Of a stretch of 64,000 bases of DNA, positions 1-9,315 are shown piece after piece. The stretch covers positions 29,792,811-29,856,810 of the forward strand of contig NC_045128.1 in assembly GCF_007655135.1 (NCBI RefSeq), written 5' to 3'. Each line of letters opens with the position of its first letter. The stretch's first letter is position 1. Both the position numbers and the translations under genes were made by a program. The stretch comes from Punica granatum. Lineage: Eukaryota; Streptophyta; Magnoliopsida; Myrtales; Lythraceae. The notes beneath the pieces were generated by a model. The model was not told the DNA's origin, did no database searches, and saw only the letters and a list, made by a program, of their open reading frames with translations.

Positions 1-423
1 GAAGAGGCTGGACGATCGATGCAGGGACCTTTTGATTAATCCCCAAGCATTTTCTCCGAAGAGAGATTGGTACTCCGGTCGATGTTCATCCTCTGGTTTC
101 ATAATTATGGATTTGAGAACTCCATATTTCAGGAGATCACAAAAATCAAAATGGTGATTATAAAATTTATCTTTTAAGGGGAAAACATAAAAACTTATCC
201 TGGGAATCGAGAATTCCAGGATATGCCTGCAACCATTCATGAGTAGGATGTCAGTTCTTTCAAAATCATCATCTTCCTCGTGTTGGTCACAGGGTTTTGA
301 AAAATCATTTTGAAAATGGTTTTTTCTTTCCCAATTCCAAAACCATCCGTCAATTCCTTTTTGTGAACATGCACAGAAATGAAGGAGTTTTTTGAAAAAG
401 GAAATGGTGGTTGTATTAAAATC
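1..423 (-). CDS. Open frame running off the left edge (viral element, partial)
   Basis: All 141 codons from 423 down to 1 are free of stops. They are in the same frame as the 262-codon ORF ending at 424, separated from it only by that ORF's TAG. There is no ATG near the start of this stretch; the first in-frame ATG is roughly halfway through. It may be the continuation of the coiled-coil ORF beyond an amber codon (nonsense mutation or readthrough), or a separate downstream ORF with a later start. The product is not recognised: it is rich in aromatic and charged residues, and I see no reverse-transcriptase signature. Confidence 0.4.
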
Positions 424-1212
424 CTAGAGACTTGTCTCAGAAATTTTTAAGACGATATCTTCAAGAAGTTTTGAAAGGAACAGGATCTCTCCTGCTCGGG
501 GGAAGGCGCCACTGAGAGTTACCTCAAGGGGTTTATCCCAAAACAGTTTTTCAGTCCGGCTTCCGATGGGGGGAACCACAGACTGATTTATCGATGGAGT
601 TGATAAGGACTCCAAATCCTGCTTTAATTTTTTATTTTCATCATCAAGAGCGCCTTTTTCTCTGAGGCAGGACTCAGAAAACTCTAAGACTTCTATTCTT
701 TCCGCACAGAGGCTTTCTATTTCTTTTTTGAAGCCTTCATTTTCTTTTTCAAGAATACCTCTCCTTTTATCGCTCTTTTTCAATTTTTTCATTAGAGCAT
801 GATTTTCTCTTTGCATTTCTGCAAAGTGCTCTGTGAAATTATCGAACTCTACTAACCTGTCTTGGAGGAAAGCTTGAGTCTGAGCTTTTTGGAGGGATAG
901 CTCTTGTTGCAGCGAATCGATTTTCAGGCAAAGTTCCTGCTGCAAGGACGCTTTGCTGTTGCTTTGTTCCTCCATGTGGAGAACCAATGCATTCATGGAT
1001 TCCTCACCCTTTTGAGGATTCTTTACGGAAGACCATAAATCATCCAAGATGAGTTGTTGCCTGTGGTCAGGCCGCCAAGCCGTGAGGCCGGACTTTATGC
1101 AGAATCGCTTTTTTGGAGGCAGATCCTGATGTTTATAGGTTTTGTTCCTGGAGGAGGAACTTTTATCGACCTGGTCAAACCAGGGGAGATCCATGTTCCT
1201 GTATGCAGACAT
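424..1212 (-). CDS. Coiled-coil ORF of the pararetroviral element, 262 aa
   Basis: The 262-codon frame starts at ATG 1212 and ends with TAG at 424-426. Residues ~80-205 are rich in Leu, Glu, Lys and Gln in a heptad-like pattern and predict a long coiled coil; the ends are less ordered. It begins 10 nt after the stop of the preceding 129-codon ORF. Pararetroviruses often encode small coiled-coil virion-associated proteins, so such a role is possible, but this is inference from composition and position; no family motif was recognised. The frame stays open beyond the TAG to the window edge. Confidence 0.5.
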   Translation of the reverse strand: MSAYRNMDLPWFDQVDKSSSSRNKTYKHQDLPPKKRFCIKSGLTAWRPDHRQQLILDDLWSSVKNPQKGEESMNALVLHMEEQSNSKASLQQELCLKIDSLQQELSLQKAQTQAFLQDRLVEFDNFTEHFAEMQRENHALMKKLKKSDKRRGILEKENEGFKKEIESLCAERIEVLEFSESCLREKGALDDENKKLKQDLESLSTPSINQSVVPPIGSRTEKLFWDKPLEVTLSGAFPRAGEILFLSKLLEDIVLKISETSL

Positions 1213-1222
1213 GAAACAATGG

Positions 1223-1612
1223 TTATGGCAGATTAATATTTAAATGGACTCTTACAGGAGCCTGTAAAGCCAGGTGGCCTACGAATAGCTCATAATCCTC
1301 CCGGGTTTTTAAAGTGGAGTTGATGTGCTGAAAACAAGGTTTTGTATTGCATCGAGGGATCTCTTTGCAATGCTTGTTAAAATAGGCACACAACACATGG
1401 GATACAGGATGATCGATGAGGGCACAGATTTTGTGGATGTATGTGGTGAATATACGATCCATGGAGTCCGTTTCCCCGTCCTGTATATCCTTTTGAATTT
1501 TCTCAAGACTTTCGTCTTGCCACAGTTCTAACAGCCAATGGTGTAACCACTCTTGAGCAGATTCCACGGCCATTTCCTGCGCAAAATACATCAGTCTATC
1601 TTGTAAATGCAT
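1223..1612 (-). CDS. Small ORF of the pararetroviral element, 129 aa
   Basis: The 129-codon frame has its ATG at 1612 inside the last codons of the capsid-protease ORF, a 22-nt overlap in another frame, and its stop lies 10 nt before the next ORF. It is Trp-, His- and Cys-containing with predicted helices in the first half. I recognise no domain. The tight overlap argues that it was a genuine viral cistron and not a chance frame. Function unknown. Confidence 0.45.
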   Translation of the reverse strand: MHLQDRLMYFAQEMAVESAQEWLHHWLLELWQDESLEKIQKDIQDGETDSMDRIFTTYIHKICALIDHPVSHVLCAYFNKHCKEIPRCNTKPCFQHINSTLKTREDYELFVGHLALQAPVRVHLNINLP

Positions 1613-4593
1613 TTGTCAGGGACAAAACAGAATTTTATTTTGTTTCCAAGCCTGTGCGTCTCAATGCCAGATGCTGTGACAAGAAACGGTTTTAAAAGCT
1701 GGATGAATGGGGTTCCTAGGATGACCTCATGATTAAGGCTTTTCACTAGGAGGAATGATGTTTTGTACCGGACTCTATTTTGTTCAACTTCACCCTCGCT
1801 CAACTTATGCTGGATGTCGAGCTTAGTACCACTGACCGAAGAAAGTGATTCAGTTGTTTTTTCATAGAATCTGGCAGGAATGAGTTGTTCACGAATGCAG
1901 TTTTCGTCTGCACCTGTGTCAAACAGAGCAGTTGCATCAATGAACAAATTATGGTTTATGACAAGCTTGATTTTGATCAACCACCTGTTAGGGGAAGGTT
2001 CCCCTATCATGGTTAAGGCTTTCTGCTGGTCATTTTTTGGTTGGTCCAGGGCCAGAGTGTCTTCTGGGTTTTTATCCTGGGTCATGAGGACTTGTCTAGA
2101 GCTTCCTGCTTCTGCAGCGAACTCTTCGAGCCGTCCAATTATGGTGGAGTGCTGCTGTTGTTCAAATCTGAGACAAGCAAGCTCACTCCTGAGATTATCG
2201 ATTTCTTTTTGGGCATCAAACGAGGTTATGTGAGCTCGTCTTTTGCCATGTCTTTTCAGGATTTCTGATAAGTTATAATTAGGGGTTTTGGTCTCGCCTT
2301 CGAGAGTGCCCTGACATAACTTCTCAAGATATTGTGTTCTTAACAAAGGGTTTTGGATTTCTCCTGCTATCTCAAGCAGGAATTCTTGGTCCTTAGTTAA
2401 GACGTTTATCGATTTTGATTCTGACGACTGTTCATCAGTCGACCAGTCAAGTTCATCCATCTGCAGACTCTCCTCGCTGGCAGTCGAGAAGTCCGTTTCA
2501 GAGTCGGATAACTCTGTCAACAGATTGCAGATTTGGTCTTTTATGTCATCATCAATTGCCAGTTGATGAATCTTTTTGTTGAGGTAACAATACCTCTGGG
2601 TATGGCCAGTTTTCCCGCACTTGAAACACTTAAAGGGGGAGATGGACTTTCCCTTTTCCTTTTCAGTGACATGTGGTTTTGAGGGAACCCTAGATTTTTT
2701 ATGGAAATGTTTGGGCTTATGTTTTCTGCTGCAGTCCCCACTGCAGGTTATGGTTTTTTCGACCTTTTTGTCGACCTGAAAAGAGGGATCGAATTGCTGG
2801 CAGAAGCTGCCAAGCTCTTTCCTGGTCTGGGCCTTTTCAATTTTCAATTGTTTTTGGAGTTTGTGCTGAGTACACATTCGGATACCTTCCTTATGGATGA
2901 AGCTGATGAGCTCTCCATAACTCAGTTCTTTGTAAGGTATCTGGCAATGATTTATGGTTTTGATTTCGTTTCGGACTTGTTCTCCTAACAAGGTTGGCAG
3001 ACCTGCTAAGAATTTTTCTTTCCAAAACGGCTGGTTACAATCCTCCCTAGACATGACCCTAGTGAGGAAGGTATCTTTATACTGTCTGAAGTCAGACAGC
3101 CTTTTGCATTTTAGGTTTGACAGCAGCTCTAGGTTTTTGTCTTTGAGGTGAGAGGGGTCTCCTACGAAGTGTTGGGAGATGGCAAAGACTAGAGTTGCTA
3201 CGGCGTCAGGAATGTCTTCGTTGTTAGCATCCCAGATGATCTCACCAGATTCATCTGTCTTGACGCTGGTCAGGATTTCATTTTGTTGGAAGGGAGAAAG
3301 GTAGTTGTCCCACCATCCCTTCAATTGGCCAGTGAACCCTGCTATGAGCATGTGTGCTATGGCTGGGTCCGACAATCGGGTCTGGGTCTTGTAAGCATTT
3401 GACACCATCGTCATTTGCTGCAAGACACTGAGTATGTTGTACTCAGATTGCCCGTCTATGTTCCATTCATATATGGCATTGGCACTATACCTATTCTGGA
3501 CAATGTTTGGTTTTTCTTCCAAAACTAGGTCTGGTGCACTTATGGTAGTGTAGTAGGGTTTTTGGGGTTCCTTCCACACTAAAGCTTCTAAATCTCCAGA
3601 ATTATGAATGGCGTTAACGACATTCGAGCCCTGAGACTCTTGTGTCTTGATTTTTGTTGCTCTTAATGGGGTTCCTGGCTCTTTTTCTGAAAGAGGAGTT
3701 TCCGGGATGACCATTTTTTGCAAGCTTATGGATGGGGAATTTTCTTGGAGATTTATGGATTTTAATCTTCTCTCTATTTCCTGCCTAAACTCTTGCTTCC
3801 TAGAGATAGGAATTTCATGAGGTTTAAAGGGAGGTTTTTTGAGAGATTCTATGGGTGCAGGTCTTAATTGGCTTGGACGACTAGAAGTCCCTACCTGGTT
3901 GGCTACAGGCTTGGTGATTTCTTGTTCTATCCTATCCAATTGGGAACCTATGGTGTGGAGACACTGGTTTGTGAAATTATTTTGTTCAAAGATGTTTTTT
4001 ATATCTTTGGGTTCCAGTGAATTGTCCACTTTCATTTTGAAGGGAGAGGCCTTGACCTCTGCTTTTTGATGGGTTATTTGGATGGTTCCTAAAGGTGGAT
4101 GTGTGGACTCAACCGGGTCTGCATTCGCAAGATCCCACTTTATGGTTTTCTGAGTTACACATACCATTCTTTTAGGTGCGAAATGATTTTCAAACCAATC
4201 CCAAAATAGGATATTGTTGGAGTTTTTTAGCATGAATGCTGTCCATTCTACCCTGATATGAGATTTGGTATATTCTTCGGAGAATGTCTCATGGAGCCAT
4301 CTCCTTTTATGGTCATTATGGGGTGCTAGGAAATCACTCCTAAGCTTATCGTAATCTATCTCAAATTTCTTGACTACTGTGTCTACCCTAGGGACACCTG
4401 ACACAGACAGTGCTATTTGAGATCTACATTCAGCTAATTTTTGGTTTATTCTATCCTGAAAAGAATCTCTATTCCTTTTGTTGATAGAATAATTATCATT
4501 TATGTGATGAGAACCTACGCATGCATGTGGAGGAAAATTTTTAAAAAGACCCATATTTTTAAAACAGAATAAACCTTCCAGTCTATCAGACAT
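1591..4593 (-). CDS. Capsid-like / zinc knuckle / aspartic protease polyprotein, 1000 aa
   Basis: An uninterrupted 1000-codon frame starts at ATG 4593. Residues ~1-190 are an N-terminal domain of unknown role. Residues ~370-560 resemble the gag/capsid core of pararetroviruses and Ty3-type elements, with a conserved Gly-Trp-Trp near 423. A basic stretch leads into a CX2CX4HX4C zinc knuckle at ~654-667, then an acidic linker and a coiled coil (~790-850). The Asp-Thr-Gly-Ala active-site motif of a retroviral-type protease lies near 889, and the matching Ile-Leu-Gly element near 965. In most Caulimoviridae the reverse transcriptase follows the protease in the same ORF; here the frame stops about 35 residues after the protease's last motif. 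Whether it is still expressed cannot be told from sequence. Confidence 0.75.
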   Translation of the reverse strand: MSDRLEGLFCFKNMGLFKNFPPHACVGSHHINDNYSINKRNRDSFQDRINQKLAECRSQIALSVSGVPRVDTVVKKFEIDYDKLRSDFLAPHNDHKRRWLHETFSEEYTKSHIRVEWTAFMLKNSNNILFWDWFENHFAPKRMVCVTQKTIKWDLANADPVESTHPPLGTIQITHQKAEVKASPFKMKVDNSLEPKDIKNIFEQNNFTNQCLHTIGSQLDRIEQEITKPVANQVGTSSRPSQLRPAPIESLKKPPFKPHEIPISRKQEFRQEIERRLKSINLQENSPSISLQKMVIPETPLSEKEPGTPLRATKIKTQESQGSNVVNAIHNSGDLEALVWKEPQKPYYTTISAPDLVLEEKPNIVQNRYSANAIYEWNIDGQSEYNILSVLQQMTMVSNAYKTQTRLSDPAIAHMLIAGFTGQLKGWWDNYLSPFQQNEILTSVKTDESGEIIWDANNEDIPDAVATLVFAISQHFVGDPSHLKDKNLELLSNLKCKRLSDFRQYKDTFLTRVMSREDCNQPFWKEKFLAGLPTLLGEQVRNEIKTINHCQIPYKELSYGELISFIHKEGIRMCTQHKLQKQLKIEKAQTRKELGSFCQQFDPSFQVDKKVEKTITCSGDCSRKHKPKHFHKKSRVPSKPHVTEKEKGKSISPFKCFKCGKTGHTQRYCYLNKKIHQLAIDDDIKDQICNLLTELSDSETDFSTASEESLQMDELDWSTDEQSSESKSINVLTKDQEFLLEIAGEIQNPLLRTQYLEKLCQGTLEGETKTPNYNLSEILKRHGKRRAHITSFDAQKEIDNLRSELACLRFEQQQHSTIIGRLEEFAAEAGSSRQVLMTQDKNPEDTLALDQPKNDQQKALTMIGEPSPNRWLIKIKLVINHNLFIDATALFDTGADENCIREQLIPARFYEKTTESLSSVSGTKLDIQHKLSEGEVEQNRVRYKTSFLLVKSLNHEVILGTPFIQLLKPFLVTASGIETHRLGNKIKFCFVPDKCIYKID

Positions 4594-6113
4594 TTATCAA
4601 GACTTTCTATACTTTTGCATATCAGTTCCCTATCCTTAAGGTATTCCATACCTATCCTAGACGAAAGCTCTACAGATCTAATAGAACCATCAGCCTAGAA
4701 GGTAGTTCAAAGATGCTATACCGTATCAGATACTCCTACCCAGCTTCTCTCAAGATCAAGATTTAAGACTTACCTGGATGAACGGCAGATTCCTCACACA
4801 GTGTTTCCCGTCAGATCCTAGCACATCCCTAACCAACTGCTATACCTGGTTTTAACAATAATAGTAGGGAGACAAATTCATAAAACTCACCTCTTTCTAA
4901 GGATCTATATCCTTATCCCAACTGCTGTACCTAGACGAACGATAATGCAAAGGATAACTCTACTCCAGTCGATAACCTCCATCTACTTAGACGGTGCTCA
5001 TAACACTACCGGGATTCTTTCCAATTTTTACCCTGAAACTGCCCTAACCGTCGGGACTTACAAACGGGTACACCTTAGGACTTCCCCCCGGGTTACTACA
5101 AACGGTGAATGTGTAGGGTCCATTAGAGCGACTGGATGGACATTAGAGCCTATTGCATTATTTCTTATGCCAGCATCAGTTCATTGTGATAATGGATCTA
5201 GACTCCTAGAGAGAATAGTGATCTATGCCTTCTTCCTATCGTGTTTATACCAGCTTCAGTTCATTGTATAGGATATGCAAGAATACACTATTGGGAGAAC
5301 GCTACATGAGTTTCTACCAGCCATGAAGGCGGTCCTAGATGATATGACCTACGAGATCTACATGGATCTAAGTACCTTAAACGGAATATACATCCTATCC
5401 CCACCTATTCTTGAGAGCTATTACGTGAGAGCTATTATATGTAGGGCATAGTAATGTTTTGATAATATTACTATTACTAATTACCCCATCCAATTGAAAG
5501 AAATAATTAACGGAAATAAATGAAAGAATAATTGGAGTACAAGTGCTCAATGATAAAAATTATCTGTTTCCTATATAAGAGATTACCTTTCTAATAGTTG
5601 TTCAGTTTATAGAATTTGTAGATTGTTGCGCTTTGGTGCCCCGGAGAAGTTGAAAGATTGCATTGTCCTACATCTTTTCCCTGAAGAGGTAACCTCAAAA
5701 CAAAACAAAAAAAAAGAATACGAATGATGTAATAATTTATATAAATTAGTTTATTGAACATATTTTTTCATTCTTGAAATATCAATTTTTAACATGAAAT
5801 TTTAAAAAATTTATCATGAATATAAATCACTGACTAATTTTAAAAAATTAAGCAAAAATAATACTTAAAGAGTAATAACTCAATATCTATTTTATGGGTA
5901 AGATTAGCGCAAAGTTTTCGGCTCACATATGTAGAAAAAATACATATAATAAGATATAACAAATGAAAATAAAGCAAATTTAAACCGTAAAAGTCGTCGC
6001 AAAAGTATTGATTTATTGCATTTATTGGGCGATACTCCATATTGTTTTCTTTTAACAAATCCACGCATTATGTTCAATTCAGATTTTTCATGCGGTACAT
6101 ACATATATTTATA

Positions 6114-6149
<36 letters not shown>

Positions 6150-6552
6150 AGGGGTTTACAATGCAAACGAATTCAATACATATATATATATATATATGCA
6201 TATATGATACAAACAGCATCTGTGCATCTATATACATGTATGATGTATGCACATATATAATGTAAACGGTATAGGTACATTACAATATATTTTTTATAAT
6301 CTATTTACTTGTAAACGGGATCTACCTCTATATTGAATAAACGACATATATATTTTATGTTAGGTTATATATGGATATAATCTTTATATTTTACTGTATA
6401 TGCATATATTCCGTTGCGCTATATGTGGATATAATTTATATAATCTACTATATAATTAAATTAGAAAATATCATGAATATATTCAATCAGAATAATTTAT
6501 ATGAGAATATTTTGTTGATAAAAAATTTACAAATTTCCTTAATACATAAGTG
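4594..6552. other. Non-coding stretch right of the viral element
   Basis: No gene is supported. 4594-5540 is of moderate base composition and may be the leader or flank of the viral element; it holds a short duplicated phrase (CAGTTCATTGT at ~5177 and ~5260). A TATATAAG box on the plus strand near 5573 points away from the viral ORFs. From 5700 the DNA is strongly AT-rich. Confidence 0.4.
6119..6198. repeat. (AT)n microsatellites
   Basis: Two runs of alternating TA/AT (about 6119-6147 and 6179-6197) are separated by a short unique segment. Confidence 0.9.
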
Positions 6553-7311
6553 CAAGGCTGTCAGAATCGCAATTTTAACTTGAATTAGTCGACGATCGTG
6601 GAATCATGAATCATAGAATTGAATTGTGAATCGTAATATTCTACCTGTAATTAAAAAAATACATATATATAAAAACTAAATCACAGTTCATAACTCAAAA
6701 TCTCGAAATAAAAATAAAAAGCTAATAACATAACATAGGATAAACAAACAGATCGAATGTTATCCAAATCTTCATTGCCAACACAACATCATCAATGCAC
6801 ATCACAGCAACAGCGAAGAGCACGAAGCAGATAGCAGCACATAGCAGTGCGTGAAGGACGATTATTACAATCGACAATTTCAACAGAAGGAGGAAAGTGA
6901 CGATTTTAATCCGCAATTTAAGTGGGGATGAAGGCAATTTCAACTGGAGAAGATAAGATTTAAGCAATGGGAGAAGTTAGGGTTAAAGTCTTTTCTTTCT
7001 TCGAAATTTCGACAGAGCTCAAAAGTTAGAAGTTGATTCTCCATTCTTTCGTCGATCAGTAAAAGAGGAAAAAAAATTTCAGTCGGCTGCTCTATGGGCC
7101 AAATAACTGGACTAGGATTGGTCTAATTTTTAGTTTTGAACCTAATATAGGATCAGTAGAATCGTACCGATTCTACAATTCTACGACTTTGGACGCGATC
7201 CTACCACGATTCTAAGATTTTTATTCTCGGAGTGAAATCGGAATCACTAGTCCCGTTGTGAATCGTAGAATTGTGCGATTTTACGATTCGACTCGCGAGT
7301 CTAACAACCAT
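6553..7311. mobile_element. Non-autonomous TIR element (hAT- or MULE-like)
   Basis: The exact direct repeat ATACATAAGTG occurs at 6542-6552 and 7310-7320. The enclosed ~760 bp has imperfect terminal inverted repeats: left GGCTGTCAGAATCGC at 6556, and the reverse complement of the right end reads GGTTGTTAGACTCGC (12 of 15 match). Subterminal blocks of GAATCGTAGAATTG-type words occur in both halves. Depending on where the termini are set, the target duplication is 8-11 bp, so hAT (8 bp) and Mutator (9-11 bp) both remain possible. No transposase is present; the interior includes A-rich filler with no convincing gene. Confidence 0.6.
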
Positions 7312-7633
7312 ACATAAGTGATGGTGTAGTAAAGCGAGAGTACTTTGTTTCTTATTTTTGATGATGTGACGACGTGAGAGTTGTTTTCATATATATATAT
7401 ATATATAGTAACGGGATAAAAAGGAAACATTTTGAAAGTTGATGTACATTAATGTAACAAATTAAATGTACAGGACTTTAACTGGAAAATATCAAAGTTC
7501 AGGGACCTTATTGGACATGAAGATCAAGGTGCCGAGTTTACCAAGAAATGACGCCACCTGCCACACATGCAACCGACCATAAAACAGCTCCAAAATCAGA
7601 TTTTGGTGGCAATAGCGGCTTCGAAAATCAGCC

Positions 7634-9147
7634 ATGTCTCAGGTACTCCTGCCCTCGAAGATCTTCCCAGCTCTGTTATGTTTGCTGGGGACTTCGTCAC
7701 TCTGGGTTCCCCTTCTGCTCATAGATTGTTCTTTTCATTTTTTTTTGTTTTGTTTTCTTCTTTTGTTGCTTCTGGGTGGCTTTATATGTGGGGTTGATGT
7801 GTGGAGATTGTTCTGATCGTGGCAATTGATGAAGTAGGCTCAACCGGACCTTGAATTCTGAGTAGATTAGGGCTGGATTTAGTTTACTAAATGGTTGATT
7901 TGAATCTCAGAATTTCCGGGATTCAACGAGAGGTGCTGTCGTAAATTTTGATTTTCTCTTGCAAATGTTCATGTTCGGTGCTAATAAGCTGTCGATTTTG
8001 TTGGCTGCAAACTATCACTCCATTTATCTCAGATCAGCAATTTTAGTGTTTATGTTCTGTTTTTCGATTCATGCTGTCTGATTGTCCAAACTCACGAGTT
8101 TTCTTCTAGTAGGCTGGAATTCAATTTCAAAGTATGAGTTGTAACTTAATGAGTCGCTATAATCTGTGTGGAACGCTGACATAGTCGGGTCTTTTTATGT
8201 GAAATGATTCATTTATGGAAATAGACCAGCTCAGTTACTGATATGCATCGGTGATAAGAGACACATATGTTTGCATAGATCAGTAGAAGTGCTTGTCTGT
8301 TTACTGCTGAAATCTTGCAAGTGTAATAAAACTTAAAGCTATTGGTTTTAGAAGGACTTGGAAAGGAGATACACAATTCTCACTCCTGTTAACCTTTTGT
8401 GGTAATTTTCTGCTTGCGCAGACTGTTGTTCTCAAGGTCGGGATGTCATGTGAAGGGTGCGTTGGAGCCGTGAAAAGGGTTCTCGGTAAACTGGAAGGTA
8501 CGTTCTGCTTGGTTGAATAGTTATTAGTTTTGTACTTGAAGGAACAATGAGCCTGAACGAGATTTTATATTGACATGGAGGTTGATCTGTACCGCACCCT
8601 TTCTCCCTTTTTCCTGTGGAAAATGCTCTTTCCATTTGGCTCTAGATGACAGTCCAAGCTTCTGTTGTCTCCACTGAAAGACGCACGCATTCCCTTTTGC
8701 TTTCAATCTCTTTAGGGTGAAAAAGAAGGTTATGTTCCCATGCTCTGATCAGTGAACACGTCTTCTGGGGTGCGACCCGACACTATTCATCTCGTTTGTT
8801 TTTCAAGATCAAGAAAAACGGGTAGAATCAAACAAATCTTAGAAATAAACATCACCCGAGATGCAACACATAAATTATATCCTTATGTACCATTTCCCTG
8901 AAAATTAACAGAAAACGGGAATAATCCCTACAGGTATCTGGTTTTATTGGTAAATGTTTAGTTTTCCTTGATGGTAAAGAATGGTAACAGTTGCCTTCTT
9001 CACATGTCAGGGGTTGAGTTGTATGATATTGATCTGAAGGAGCAAAAGGTGACCGTGAAGGGGAACGTCCAGCCCGAAGCCGTTCCTCAGATGGTTTCAA
9101 AGACAGGAAAAAAGACGACCTTCTGGGAGGAAACTGAGGCTGCGTAA
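7634..9147 (+). CDS. ATX1: ATX1-type copper chaperone (heavy-metal-associated domain), 73 aa
   Basis: Cytosolic metallochaperones of this family carry Cu(I) to P-type copper ATPases. Spliced CDS: 7634-7642, 8422-8497, 9011-9147; all junctions are GT/AG and phases agree. The first coding exon is only 9 nt (Met-Ser-Gln). The protein is a single HMA fold of 73 residues: beta strand TVVLKVGM, the copper-binding MSCEGC motif (MXCXXC), a helix, and a C-terminal KTGKKT segment typical of ATX1. It lacks the long C-terminal tail of the plant CCH chaperone, so it is an ATX1 form and not CCH. Upstream, 7312-7633 holds a short TA run and the presumed promoter and leader; downstream is an AT-rich hairpin. 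ATX1 and related HMA proteins are the only close alternatives. Confidence 0.88.
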
Positions 9148-9281
9148 TAATGGAAAAGCTGAGATTGCCTTGTAATAATGTCCATGTCAGTTCTAAGTAA
9201 ATCTATTGAGAAGTTCGTTGGCTTTTCATTGATGAATGTAAGGCGTGATCTATGATGTGGTGACTGCAGAAAGTGTCTTCA

Positions 9282-9315
9282 CTATTTTAATTTAATATAA
9301 ATTAAATTAAAATAG
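9282..9315. repeat. Perfect 15-bp inverted repeat (hairpin) downstream of the copper chaperone
   Basis: CTATTTTAATTTAAT (9282-9296) is followed by a 4-nt loop and its exact reverse complement (9301-9315). It lies 135 bp after the stop codon, near or just past the likely 3' end of the ATX1 transcript. It could affect 3'-end formation, or be a chance AT-rich palindrome. Confidence 0.7.

Larger units (their letters stand above)
1..4593 (-). mobile_element. Endogenous caulimovirid-like (pararetroviral) element, partial
   Basis: Four open frames on the minus strand are packed end to end: a 1000-codon frame with capsid-like region, CCHC zinc knuckle and retropepsin motif, then 129- and 262-codon frames, then an open frame leaving the left edge. 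The first two frames overlap by 22 nt and the next is 10 nt away, which is compact viral spacing. The zinc knuckle followed by a DTGA protease in one polyprotein is the Caulimoviridae-like order. No LTR was recognised at the right side, and no reverse transcriptase or RNase H motif is in the window; if present they lie left of position 1. Old integrated copy; family assignment is by motif only. Confidence 0.7.

Noticed and set aside
5573..5640. Plus-strand TATATAAG box as promoter of the pararetroviral element
   Set aside because: It points away from the viral ORFs, which are on the minus strand, and no plus-strand gene follows.
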